Source of the DNA: Prochlorococcus sp. AG-402-B19
GTDB lineage: Bacteria; Cyanobacteriota; Cyanobacteriia; PCC-6307; Cyanobiaceae
DNA length: 64,000 bases
Direction: 5' to 3'
Assembly: GCA_003279615.1 (NCBI GenBank)
Contig: QCHM01000003.1
Coordinates: forward strand, 76,908 to 140,907
Shown here one piece after another: positions 36,507 to 45,014 of this stretch (position 1 is its first letter; the number at the start of each line of letters is the position of its first letter). Under the pieces are notes generated by a model that worked only from the letters and a program-made list of their open reading frames with translations, was not told the origin of the DNA and did no database searches. Both the position numbers and the translations under genes were made by a program.

Positions 36507-36674
36507 CTACGAATCATTTTTATCATTGCTTTCGAAAAATTTGGCTACTTGTGCATATATTTTTCCAAACAACCATGAAATAGCTATTAGGCCAACAATA
36601 CCTAAAATTATTGTTAATGCTGATATGCCGGCATCATTTGGACCATAATTTATAGCTGGGTCAAATGCTTCCAC
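36507..36674 (-). CDS. Single-span membrane microprotein (55 residues)
   Basis: GTG start at 36672-36674, TAG at 36507-36509. Residues 1-18 are polar (EAFDPAINYGPNDAGIS), then one helix (LTIILGIVGLIAISWLFG), then a charged tail ending SNDKNDS. It is on the same strand as the 39-residue microprotein, about 150 bases upstream. No family recognised. Confidence 0.5.
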   Translation of the reverse strand: MEAFDPAINYGPNDAGISALTIILGIVGLIAISWLFGKIYAQVAKFFESNDKNDS

Positions 36675-36818
36675 GATGATTTTAATTCATTTTCTCCATA
36701 TTAATATTTTTTTGAATCACTATCTGATTTTTAACTTTTTTGAAATCTGAATATATCAAATTCGCTTATAGTTGAATAATTTATAATAAATATTATCATA
36801 AATTATATTTATGCATAG

Positions 36819-36959
36819 GAAAATCATGTAGTCCATCTCAACGTTGATGATTTATCAAGTAAACATGAAGAAGTAAGCAATCCCGAGGCTGAAAACGAAA
36901 AACTTAAAGTTTCACTGAGTCCAGATTTTCTTAAAGTTCAATTTTCAGACCAATATTAG
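36819..36959 (+). pseudogene. Possible remnant of a small protein gene
   Basis: An open frame ends at TAG 36957-36959 and reads protein-like sequence: VDDLSSKHEEVSNPEAENEK and then LKVSLSPDFLKVQFSDQY. It has no ATG, GTG or TTG start; an ATG at 36811 is in another frame and meets a TAG at 36829. A small frameshift would join them. The remainder of the gap 36675-37100 shows nothing. Confidence 0.35.
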
Positions 36960-37100
36960 GAAAATGAAGGTTTTTGCATCCTGTTATTCAGATATGTAAA
37001 TTTCTAAATAAAAAGGGACTGGACAGATTGGATCTTTCATAAGAAATTTAAATTGGAAGCTAGTTATTTCTTATTATGAAATGGCAAGTTGATTAGTAGT

Positions 37101-37499
37101 TTAAAAAATATCTTTCATTGTAAATATTAGCCAGTTAATTAGATTGAGTGGATTTGCTATCTTTTTAATATTCCTATTTCCATCTATCTCGTAAGTCACT
37201 TTATATTTTCCTAGTATAAGATCACTATTCCTCAGATTAGTATATTTGTTAGTCTCTTCTAATCTATATTCTTTCCTAGTTTGTTCGTTTAATTCGGTGT
37301 TGAAAATCCAAATTTTTAGATTATTTTCAGTCATTAATACATATCCAATACCCATCCCATCTGTCATTTTATAATCAACAATTTCTCCATTAACTATTTG
37401 AGGTAAGTCATCCAATAATTTGTTTGACAGTAGATTTTCTATTTTTGACTTATCTACTTTTACCTTTGCCCCAATTGGTATTAGTGGATTTACTTCCAT
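37101..37499 (-). CDS. DUF2862 domain protein
   Basis: A 132-residue cyanobacterial protein. The first 70 residues fit DUF2862: IGAKVKVDKSKIENLL, then GEIVDYKMTDGMGIGYVLMT and KIWIFNTEL. This resembles an SH3-like beta fold. The C-terminus is specific to this lineage. Function unknown. It stands alone in a region of small genes. Confidence 0.7.
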   Translation of the reverse strand: MEVNPLIPIGAKVKVDKSKIENLLSNKLLDDLPQIVNGEIVDYKMTDGMGIGYVLMTENNLKIWIFNTELNEQTRKEYRLEETNKYTNLRNSDLILGKYKVTYEIDGNRNIKKIANPLNLINWLIFTMKDIF

Positions 37500-37620
37500 T
37501 ATGATTGACTTTAGATTTTACTAAATTAACATATTTTTTGAATCAATGAATTAACTACCCATCTAATAACAATTCTTTTATGTGTTGGAAAGCCTATTAT
37601 TATTATTATTTTTAATTTCT

Positions 37621-37815
37621 TTAAAAACCTTTGCTTTCGCTTTTGCTCTCCTTTCTTCCCCTTTGCGCTCCTTCTTCTTTTAAATAATTTATTTTTATAT
37701 AGTTAATCCCAATTATCGTTAGTCTTATAAAGACAAAAGCCGTTGCTATGAATCCGATTAAGATAAAAGTTGATAAAAGGGCAGATCCTAGATCTATTTC
37801 AGATAATTTGGTCAT
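37621..37815 (-). CDS. Small membrane protein with basic tail
   Basis: A 64-residue protein with one long helix (LLSTFILIGFIATAFVFIRL) and a C-terminal basic, Arg/Lys/Ser/Glu-rich tail (GRKESKSESKGF). The layout resembles the cyanobacterial PsbX/Psb-type or small photosystem-associated proteins, but no match can be claimed. Confidence 0.55.
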   Translation of the reverse strand: MTKLSEIDLGSALLSTFILIGFIATAFVFIRLTIIGINYIKINYLKEEGAQRGRKESKSESKGF

Positions 37816-37911
37816 GTGAATAATCTCTACTAATTTATTTAATATTTTATAAATCGAATTTTAATTCAAATTCATATTCTAAATAAAATTTAATTTATAT
37901 TGGTTACAAGA

Positions 37912-37940
37912 CATCCGTAGAAAAATTTTCTTAACGGATG
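37912..37940. repeat. Long hairpin before a small gene
   Basis: CATCCGT (37912-37918) and ACGGATG (37934-37940) are perfect complements. Between them AGAAAA and TTTTCT also pair, leaving a one-base loop and a two-base bulge. The hairpin ends 23 bases before the ATG at 37964, so it may act in the 5' untranslated region. There is no T-run to make it a terminator. Confidence 0.5.
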
Positions 37941-37963
37941 CATAACTGAAATAGGAATATAAA

Positions 37964-38179
37964 TTGAAAATGAATCAAACTCAATTTAAAATCCCACTTT
38001 CAAGCTTAAGGCCTTACACAGTTCATTATAGAAATTGTGATAATCAACGTCTTGAGAATTGCTTTTATGCATGTGATGCATATGAAGCAAGATTACTTGC
38101 AATGGAATTTAATAGGTATATTCATGAGCACCCAAATTGTATTGACCTCATTAGAAGGGAAATGATTAAGAATATTTAG
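37964..38179 (+). CDS. Small conserved protein (71 residues)
   Basis: A soluble protein with three cysteines in the first half (YRNCDNQRLENCFYACDAYE), which may bind metal, and a helical C-terminus. An internal ATG at residue 3 is an alternative start. It lies after the hairpin at 37912 and 50 bases before the permease gene on the same strand. Confidence 0.6.
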   Translation: MKMNQTQFKIPLSSLRPYTVHYRNCDNQRLENCFYACDAYEARLLAMEFNRYIHEHPNCIDLIRREMIKNI

Positions 38180-38229
38180 ATAACTGCATAAGTGATTATT
38201 TTTGTATAAAATATATCATTTAGATTTAT

Positions 38230-39003
38230 ATGTTACATAATGATTTTATTTCTCAAATATTTTTGGGATTAATATCATTTTTATCTAATTTCATTTCTGC
38301 TTTATCTGGAGGTGGCGCAGGTTTAATACAACTTCCAGCTCTCATATTTTTTGGATTACCTTTCTCAAAAGCTTTAGCTACTCACAAAGTTGCTAGTGTT
38401 GCTCTAGGATTTGGGGCTTCAGTACCGCACTTAAGGAAAAATAGCTTACAAATAAAGTACGCTTTTTTGATATTAGTTTCGGGGATGCCTGGCGTTTTAT
38501 TAGGGGCCTATACTTCCTCCATTTTACCTAATAATTTTTCTACGACCTTATTAGGTTTTTTGACTTTGTTTCTTAGCTTTTATTCAATTAAGCAGAAAAA
38601 ACTTGGCAGTTCAAATCAAAACATTCGAATTAATAAGTTAAGGATACTAATTGGCTCATTAGGTCTTTTTATAATTGGTTTCTTGAATGGTTATCTTTCT
38701 TCTGGTACTGGACTATTTGTGACGATTTGGATGATAACAATATTTGATTTATCTTTTTCTGTTGCAGTTGCTTATACCTTGATTTTTGTTGGAATCTTTT
38801 GGAACGGTATTGGAGCACTTTCTCTAGGATTGAAAGGGAATATTATTTGGAGCTATATACCTATCTTGATTTTAGGTTCACTTCTAGGTGGTTATTTTGG
38901 TGCTTATTTTTCAATAATTAAAGGCTCCAAATTTATTAAAGTTGTTTTTGAATTAGTTTCATTTTCTGTTGGAATTTCTTTACTAATAAAAGCTTACCTT
39001 TGA
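38230..39003 (+). CDS. TauE/SafE-family permease
   Basis: A 257-residue membrane protein with about eight helices. The two family repeats start FLSNFISALSGGGAGLIQLP and FLNGYLSSGTGLFVTIWM. The family transports sulfite, organosulfonates or other small anions. Here it precedes the glucosylglycerate genes on the opposite strand from gpgS; no functional link is evident. Confidence 0.85.
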   Translation: MLHNDFISQIFLGLISFLSNFISALSGGGAGLIQLPALIFFGLPFSKALATHKVASVALGFGASVPHLRKNSLQIKYAFLILVSGMPGVLLGAYTSSILPNNFSTTLLGFLTLFLSFYSIKQKKLGSSNQNIRINKLRILIGSLGLFIIGFLNGYLSSGTGLFVTIWMITIFDLSFSVAVAYTLIFVGIFWNGIGALSLGLKGNIIWSYIPILILGSLLGGYFGAYFSIIKGSKFIKVVFELVSFSVGISLLIKAYL

Positions 39004-39027
39004 TTGCTTTATTTGCTAATAAATTGT

Positions 39028-40215
39028 TTAGGAGCTTCCTGCCTTTTCTAAATCATCTTGTAATTTACTCTCACAATCTAAAACCCTTGCCCAGCAAGGT
39101 AGTTGTTGCTTGACAGGCGATTCGAGGAATTTATTAATTGCTGGTCTTAATAGTTTTCCAAAAGTGTGAACGGCTAGTTCCTCTTTATGTCTACTATATG
39201 GCAATTGATTCACCGAGGAATCTAAACTGAATTGTTTCACCCTATCTTCTCCAGCCCTTCTATATAAAACCTCCAAATTTGCCAATTGAGCGCTGGTAAG
39301 AGTTCTTGCTTCGTGCTCCATTAATCCTCTTAAAACACTAGATAAAATTTCCGTAGACATTTTTTGTAACCCCTCCGTAGATTTAGAACCTATTTCTTTA
39401 TGTTTATGATCGAAAATACCTAAATCTACTTGAGCGATTCTTGATATCCTTACATTTTTATAAACCTCTGATAGAAGACCAATCTCTAAGCCCCAATCGC
39501 ATGGAATTCTTAAATTCATTGCTAAGTCTGTAGTAAAAGCAAATTCACCAGCTAATGGATATCTAAATGACTGTAAATATTGGAGGAAAGGTGTATTCCC
39601 CATAAGCTGCTCCAAACTAGAAAGGAGAGGGCCTACAAATAATCTTGTAGCCCTTCCTTGAAGTGCATTTGTCTCAAGTGATAAGCGACTGTAAAAGGCT
39701 TTTACATAGGAAATTCCATTGGATTTTTCTAATAATGGACCCAACATTCTCGCTGGATAATTAGAGTTGTATGTTCTGATATCAGCATCAAATAGTGCTA
39801 CTACTTCTGAGTTTTTTGTTGCCACACCAACACCTTGCCAGACGGCCCAACCTTTTCCTGGAACACCTAATAGATCCAATCCATTCCTCTCTTGGTCCTT
39901 TAGTAATTCAATTACTTTTGGACTGTTAGTCCATTGGACATGAACTGGAAATGGCATCTCTTCAAAGAAATCTCTTGCTTTAATTACTTCATCTCGATTA
40001 CTAGCTGATAAGGCTATTACTAATTGGTTTAGATTTTTTAATTCTTTTAATGTGCTTTTAATCAGTGATAGAGCTGGCCTGCTGAATTCTTCGAATAGGC
40101 AAGGAATAAGTATTGAGGTTGGTCGTTTTAAGAGGTCTTTATTTAATTGAGATACGGGATCTTGTGCTAGTCCGTACTCATGAATAGTTGTAATTAAACC
40201 TTGCTGAAAGTCCAT
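39028..40215 (-). CDS. gpgS: Glucosyl-3-phosphoglycerate synthase
   Basis: A 395-residue GT81-type glycosyltransferase that makes glucosyl-3-phosphoglycerate from NDP-glucose and 3-phosphoglycerate, the first step to glucosylglycerate, a compatible solute of marine picocyanobacteria. Landmarks: RPTSILIPCLFEEF, VVALFDADIRTYN (metal-binding DxD) and EFAFTTDLAMNLRIPCDWGL. It is full length. The divergent phosphorylase begins only 11 bases from its ATG. The expected phosphatase is in the neighbouring operon. Confidence 0.9.
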   Translation of the reverse strand: MDFQQGLITTIHEYGLAQDPVSQLNKDLLKRPTSILIPCLFEEFSRPALSLIKSTLKELKNLNQLVIALSASNRDEVIKARDFFEEMPFPVHVQWTNSPKVIELLKDQERNGLDLLGVPGKGWAVWQGVGVATKNSEVVALFDADIRTYNSNYPARMLGPLLEKSNGISYVKAFYSRLSLETNALQGRATRLFVGPLLSSLEQLMGNTPFLQYLQSFRYPLAGEFAFTTDLAMNLRIPCDWGLEIGLLSEVYKNVRISRIAQVDLGIFDHKHKEIGSKSTEGLQKMSTEILSSVLRGLMEHEARTLTSAQLANLEVLYRRAGEDRVKQFSLDSSVNQLPYSRHKEELAVHTFGKLLRPAINKFLESPVKQQLPCWARVLDCESKLQDDLEKAGSS

Positions 40216-40226
40216 TCAAAAAAAAA

Positions 40227-42038
40227 GTGCTACAGATTCAAGGTGAGAGCTACGATGATGTAGAGAAGATTGCTTTCCTTTTAAGAGTGCCTGAGTTGGA
40301 TAGTGAATTAGAAGAGCTGAGAAAGTCTCTCAGAGAAATTTATCCTGATCACTCTGTAGAAGAAATCAATTCAGTGTGGTCTCAATTGTTGCAGATTCTC
40401 GATCCTTATCATGTTAATAGTCAAACCAAAGAAGTTGAAAATGAATTGCTTTGGGATTCTTCATGTGTTGTTTTGATTACTTACCCTGATGCAATTTATC
40501 GTAAAGATGAATCAACTTTAAAAACATTAGCTGAATTCGTAAAAAATAGATTGAGTGGTCTTTCTTCAGTTATACATGTTTTACCATTCTTGCCTTCTAC
40601 AAGTGATGGGGGCTTTGCAGTTTCTGATCATTTAAACATAGATGAGAATTTTGGTGATTGGAAAGATTTAAAAAATTTATCAAGTAATCACAAAATAATG
40701 GCTGATCTTGTTCTAAATCATGTCTCATCTTCGCATTCTTGGGTTCATCAATTTATGAAGTCTGAAAAACCTGGATCATCGTATATTGTTGCCCCATCTC
40801 AAACTGATATATGGGAAGAAGTTATAAGACCTAGAAATTCATCTCTCTTTACAAATATAAAAACTAATAATGGTTTTAAGAATGTCTGGACGACATTTGG
40901 ACCAGATCAGATTGATGTTGATTGGAAGAATCCATATATCTTTTTGGAATTTTTAAGACTATTGATTAGATATGTTAACAACGGAGCTGATTGGATTCGA
41001 CTTGATGCAATTGCTTTTATTTGGAAAGAGCCACATACAACCTGCTTGCACTTAGATCCAGTACATTTAATAGTTAAACTTTTAAATAAATGTTTAAAGA
41101 TTATTCAACCTAACTCTGTATTAATCACGGAAACTAATGTTCCAGAAAAAGAAAATCTTTCTTATTTAGTTGATGGTAATGAAGCAAATTTAGCATATAA
41201 CTTTACACTTCCTCCATTACTTTTAGAATCAATTTTTACCGGTAAAACAGATCTTTTAATTAATTGGTTATCTAATTGGAATGATTTGCCAAAATCTACA
41301 TCTCTTCTCAATTTCACATCATCACATGATGGTATTGGATTAAGAGCTTTGGAAGGAATTATGGATGATAAGAGAATGCATAATCTCTTGGTCGAATCTG
41401 AGAAACGTGGAGGATTAGTTAGTCATAGGCGTATGTCAAATGGAGAAGATCAACCTTATGAATTAAACATTAGTTGGTGGAGTGCTATGTCAAACATAGG
41501 ATCTGATATTACTTTATTTCAATTTGAGCGTTTTTTGCTCAGTCAGGTTTTTACTTTATCTTTAAAAGGTGTACCAGCTTTTTATCTTCCATCAATATTA
41601 GGTTCTCCAAATGATATTGATACTTTTAAGAAAACTGGACAAAGAAGAGATTTAAATCGAGAGAAATTTGAAGCTAATAAATTGCAAGAACTACTAAAAA
41701 ATTTTAATTCTCCAGCAAGTAAAAATATTTCATATCTAAGCCACGTTGTTAAGGTTAGATCAAGACTTAAAGCTTTTCACCCAGAATCTTTTATGAGATG
41801 TATATCTCATAAAATACCTAATTGTATAATCATACAAAGAGGTGTTGATGAAAATAAATTATATGTGATTTGTAACATGTCTGATAAATGTATAAATTTC
41901 CACCTTTCAAATGAAATTGATTTAATGCCTATAAGTTCTAATAATCGTTTAATAGATAATATTACAGGTTCTATTCTAAATGCAGATAACATTGAACTTA
42001 ATCCCTATCAAGTAGTTTGGGTATCATCAACTGACTAA
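40227..42038 (+). CDS. GH13_18 sugar phosphorylase, probably glucosylglycerate phosphorylase
   Basis: A 603-residue GH13 enzyme. Catalytic regions are all present: DLVLNHVSSSHSW (region I), WIRLDAIAFIWKE with the nucleophile Asp, LITETNVPEKENLS with the acid/base Glu, and NFTSSHDGIGLR (region IV). This is the sucrose phosphorylase subfamily, members of which include glucosylglycerate phosphorylase. The three surrounding glucosylglycerate genes favour that specificity; sucrose phosphorylase remains possible. The start is GTG 40227; a later GTG would shorten it by about 20 residues. Confidence 0.82.
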   Translation: MLQIQGESYDDVEKIAFLLRVPELDSELEELRKSLREIYPDHSVEEINSVWSQLLQILDPYHVNSQTKEVENELLWDSSCVVLITYPDAIYRKDESTLKTLAEFVKNRLSGLSSVIHVLPFLPSTSDGGFAVSDHLNIDENFGDWKDLKNLSSNHKIMADLVLNHVSSSHSWVHQFMKSEKPGSSYIVAPSQTDIWEEVIRPRNSSLFTNIKTNNGFKNVWTTFGPDQIDVDWKNPYIFLEFLRLLIRYVNNGADWIRLDAIAFIWKEPHTTCLHLDPVHLIVKLLNKCLKIIQPNSVLITETNVPEKENLSYLVDGNEANLAYNFTLPPLLLESIFTGKTDLLINWLSNWNDLPKSTSLLNFTSSHDGIGLRALEGIMDDKRMHNLLVESEKRGGLVSHRRMSNGEDQPYELNISWWSAMSNIGSDITLFQFERFLLSQVFTLSLKGVPAFYLPSILGSPNDIDTFKKTGQRRDLNREKFEANKLQELLKNFNSPASKNISYLSHVVKVRSRLKAFHPESFMRCISHKIPNCIIIQRGVDENKLYVICNMSDKCINFHLSNEIDLMPISSNNRLIDNITGSILNADNIELNPYQVVWVSSTD

Positions 42039-42043
42039 ATCTT

Positions 42044-42844
42044 ATGTCAAATAATTCAAAATATTGGGTCGTTACAGATCTAGATGGAACATTAATGGAT
42101 GAAAATTATGATATTTCTCCTGCAAAAAAAACACTGGAGTTATTATCTGAATTGAATATTCCCGTAATACCTTGTACCAGCAAAACAGCTTCAGAGGTTA
42201 GATATTTCAGAAAAGAGAATGGATTATTCGATCCTTTTATAGTTGAAAATGGTTCTGCAGTTTACGGATTCAATGCAAGTAGGTCTTCAGAATGGGAATT
42301 GATCTTAGGAAAAAGTTATAAGGAGTTGAGAAATATTTTAAAGAATATTTCTAATACTCTTAACTTTCATTTAACCCCTTTGAATGACTTGAACCAAAAT
42401 CAAATATTTGAACTTACTGGTTTAAAAGAACAAGCAATTATACGAGCTTTGGATAGACACTGGAGTGTTCCTTTCTTAAACCCTCCTGATGAAATCTTTG
42501 AAAAAGTTAAGCTTATTTGTGATAATTATAATGTTCATGTATTTAAAGGCAATCGAATGAGTCATCTGCTTTCAAGTAACAGTCATAAAGGTGAAGCAGT
42601 TAATAAATTAAAGGTATATTTAAATAATAAAGATGTAAGGATTATTGCACTTGGTGATTCTCAGAATGATCTTCCTTTATTAGAGTATGCAGATATCTCA
42701 ATTGTTGTACCTGGTAAGAATGGTCCCAATAAGTATTTGCAAAATGGTATTGATAAAAATTTATTTAGACTTGCAGACGCACCTCACGCTAGAGGGTGGT
42801 CAAATAGTGTTGAAGATGTTATTAGAAACCTTAAAGATTTATAA
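42044..42844 (+). CDS. Glucosyl-3-phosphoglycerate phosphatase (mannosyl-phosphoglycerate phosphatase family)
   Basis: A 266-residue HAD-superfamily Cof-type phosphatase. The nucleophile motif VVTDLDGTLMDENYD is at residues ~9-23, with a mannosyl-3-phosphoglycerate-phosphatase-type cap, and the C-terminal GDSQNDLPLLEYADISIVV binds Mg. It would dephosphorylate glucosyl-3-phosphoglycerate made by GpgS, giving glucosylglycerate. Five bases follow the phosphorylase, and its TAA overlaps the ATG of the glycerate kinase, so the three are an operon. Confidence 0.85.
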   Translation: MSNNSKYWVVTDLDGTLMDENYDISPAKKTLELLSELNIPVIPCTSKTASEVRYFRKENGLFDPFIVENGSAVYGFNASRSSEWELILGKSYKELRNILKNISNTLNFHLTPLNDLNQNQIFELTGLKEQAIIRALDRHWSVPFLNPPDEIFEKVKLICDNYNVHVFKGNRMSHLLSSNSHKGEAVNKLKVYLNNKDVRIIALGDSQNDLPLLEYADISIVVPGKNGPNKYLQNGIDKNLFRLADAPHARGWSNSVEDVIRNLKDL

Positions 42845-43857
42845 TGTCTAATATAAATTCTAGTAAGGAGTTTAATATATTTTTCCCTAAGGAAATTAGT
42901 AATGAATTTCTTTTCTCTTCTGATTCTTATCTTGTATTTCTCGAGAAATTGTCGATTAATCCATTTTATTTCTTTGAAAAATGGTCAGATATAAATAGAC
43001 AATCACTGATAGATGAGTATTGGAGGCCAAATACTAAATTAGATTGGAAATGGTCATTATCATTTCCATTATTTTCTCTATTGGAAAAATATGTTGATAA
43101 CTTTAATCATCCAAAAATAATAGGTTTTTCAGGACTACCTGGTTCCGGTAAATCCACATTAGGGTATTGGATTGATAGTGTGGCTAGAGAATTAAGTTTA
43201 GAGATCAAAGTTATATCATTGGATGATTTTTATTTGCCTGGTAACGAAATGGATATAGCTATGCATGGTAATCCTTGGAATGTTCCTAGAGGCTTCCCTG
43301 GGAGTCATTCTCTAGAATTGTTAAATCAATCCTTAGATACCTTTTTGAATACTGGTATTTTAAAGAGTCCAACTTTTGATAAATCTTTGAGAGACGGTAA
43401 GGGAGATAGATCAGGATGGTGTGAATTTTCGCCTAAAGTTTTAATTTTGGAGGGGTGGTTTGTAGGATGTGAGCCTGTTTCAAATCTCAATGTAATAGAT
43501 AATTCATCTGATGATAAATTTAATTTATGCTTAAGTAATATTGAAAAAGAGTTTCGTATATCTATTCAGGAGTCTCTTATTCAATATAGTAAAATATGGA
43601 AAAAGTTTGAGAAGATCTGGCACTTAAAATCTTCCGAATTTAATAATACGATCCTTTGGAAAACTCAGCAAGAAGATGAAATGATAAAAATAAAAGGATC
43701 AGGTTTAAAAGATCATAGATTAAGAGATTTTATTCGTATGATTCAGACTTCTATCCCACAACAATCACTATCATCTATTAACTCTGATACAACAGTTGAA
43801 ATTAATCAGCATCGTAGGATTAACAAACTTTATACTAATGCTTATAAATTTGAATAG
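42844..43857 (+). CDS. glyK: Glycerate 3-kinase
   Basis: A 337-residue P-loop kinase of the D-glycerate 3-kinase (GLYK) family, with the nucleotide-binding loop FSGLPGSGKSTLGYWID at residues ~96-112 and a second motif VISLDDFYLPGNEMD. It converts D-glycerate to 3-phosphoglycerate, the last step of photorespiration. In this operon it could also return the glycerate released by phosphorolysis of glucosylglycerate to 3-phosphoglycerate. The ATG overlaps the upstream TAA. Confidence 0.85.
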   Translation: MSNINSSKEFNIFFPKEISNEFLFSSDSYLVFLEKLSINPFYFFEKWSDINRQSLIDEYWRPNTKLDWKWSLSFPLFSLLEKYVDNFNHPKIIGFSGLPGSGKSTLGYWIDSVARELSLEIKVISLDDFYLPGNEMDIAMHGNPWNVPRGFPGSHSLELLNQSLDTFLNTGILKSPTFDKSLRDGKGDRSGWCEFSPKVLILEGWFVGCEPVSNLNVIDNSSDDKFNLCLSNIEKEFRISIQESLIQYSKIWKKFEKIWHLKSSEFNNTILWKTQQEDEMIKIKGSGLKDHRLRDFIRMIQTSIPQQSLSSINSDTTVEINQHRRINKLYTNAYKFE

Positions 43858-43985
43858 ATATAACTAATTAATGAGTTTCTCATAGTCTATTAAGTACTAA
43901 ATTTAATTTTTTATTTTTTGTTAAACATATAATTTTTATCCATTCTTCCCCCTATGATAATTAATATCTCTTACTTGCTCATAAA

Positions 43986-44366
43986 ATGGCTTCATATGTA
44001 TATTTAGTTCAAAATGGTGATCTCTTTAATATTGGTTCTACTAACAATCTCGAACGCACAAGAATTGAATTAAGACCAGGTGAATTGTTAGCATTTTCTA
44101 TTACTGAAAAGCCAGAGGCCCTTATTAAAAGTCTAAGAAAAATTTATGTTGATAATAGATTACCGGGTTCAGACTATTATCGACTTGCTAATTCACAGGT
44201 TAAAGAATGTCGCTCTTTCTTAGAGGGAGATGGATCTAAGAATAATTATTTCCAGCCATTTTTAAAAGGTCCTAGCTTGTTTTTATTTTTTAGTTTGTCT
44301 TGGCTTTTAATTACTTATTTAATTATTGAATTTGCTGTTAATCCTATTTTTACTAGATTGAGCTGA
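43986..44366 (+). CDS. GIY-YIG-type domain fused to a membrane anchor
   Basis: A 126-residue protein. Residues 3-75 fit a small GIY-YIG-type domain (YVYLVQNGDLFNIGSTNNLE): the first motif reads V-Y-L and the second N-I-G, so the second Tyr is missing. The C-terminus is a membrane helix (LFLFFSLSWLLITYLIIEFA). Such membrane-anchored versions occur in cyanobacteria and may no longer be nucleases. Confidence 0.65.
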   Translation: MASYVYLVQNGDLFNIGSTNNLERTRIELRPGELLAFSITEKPEALIKSLRKIYVDNRLPGSDYYRLANSQVKECRSFLEGDGSKNNYFQPFLKGPSLFLFFSLSWLLITYLIIEFAVNPIFTRLS

Positions 44367-44513
44367 AGACCCTTTTTTAATTGCCTTGATAGATTAATAT
44401 TTTTTTCAGAATCAAATTATCAAAAGCATCAATTTTTTGTTAGATTTAACTTATTCTTGCAATATATTTTGAACTTATCTAGCTTCTTGATTTTTGTTGC
44501 TGTACCTTTTGTT

Positions 44514-44588
44514 TTATCTACCGTTTTTTTTGGCACCAAAAATGGTTACTACAACAGCGAAGACTATGAAGGTGATGGTTGTGCGCAT
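44514..44588 (-). CDS. Single-span membrane microprotein (24 residues)
   Basis: ATG at 44586-44588, TAA at 44514-44516. The peptide is one hydrophobic helix (TTITFIVFAVVVTIFG) with a basic tail KKNGR. It is the size of the tiny photosystem subunits. The opposite strand also has a frame here, but it is not hydrophobic. Only the sequence supports the gene. Confidence 0.4.
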   Translation of the reverse strand: MRTTITFIVFAVVVTIFGAKKNGR

Positions 44589-44645
44589 GATGTACAGAGA
44601 TAAAATTTTCTGAATATTTTCTTGTCAAATTGATATTTGATCAAT

Positions 44646-44927
44646 TTAATTATTTGAATTTCTGATGCATGTCCATTTGCTATCAAACTGCCAGACAGGT
44701 TTGTAAATATCGTTTTCAATTTTTTTTCCAGCTTCTATACACATCTGTTTTGACCCTATTGGGAGCGCGAATAGTGATGGACTTGTAATTCCACTTACCT
44801 GAGGCTTTCCACCTGGACCTTGTCTATAGCTTCCTATTACAAGCCAATATTCTGCTTTAGCTTTTGTTTGTAACCCTAGTAAGGAAGTTAAAACAATAAT
44901 TAATGAGAAAATAATTTTTTTTCTCAT
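44646..44927 (-). CDS. Secreted small protein
   Basis: A 93-residue protein with a signal peptide (KIIFSLIIVLTSLLGLQTKA, cleavage probably after AKA). The mature part has two cysteines (QMCIEAGKKIEND and KWTCIRNSNN) that may pair in the periplasm or lumen. No family recognised. Confidence 0.6.
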   Translation of the reverse strand: MRKKIIFSLIIVLTSLLGLQTKAKAEYWLVIGSYRQGPGGKPQVSGITSPSLFALPIGSKQMCIEAGKKIENDIYKPVWQFDSKWTCIRNSNN

Positions 44928-45014
44928 GATTTATTTCCACATTTATAATTAAATATATACTAATTCATATTTCTAGAAATTTAGAAAACTTGTGTTTTTC
45001 CTGTTTTTGTAAAT

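Noticed and set aside
40227-42038. Naming the GH13 enzyme sucrose phosphorylase outright
   Set aside because: The subfamily includes glucosylglycerate phosphorylases and the neighbouring genes are for glucosylglycerate; sequence alone does not decide.
44517-44590. A plus-strand 23-residue frame over the 24-residue microprotein
   Set aside because: It lacks a hydrophobic or otherwise protein-like pattern; the minus-strand frame has an ideal helix.
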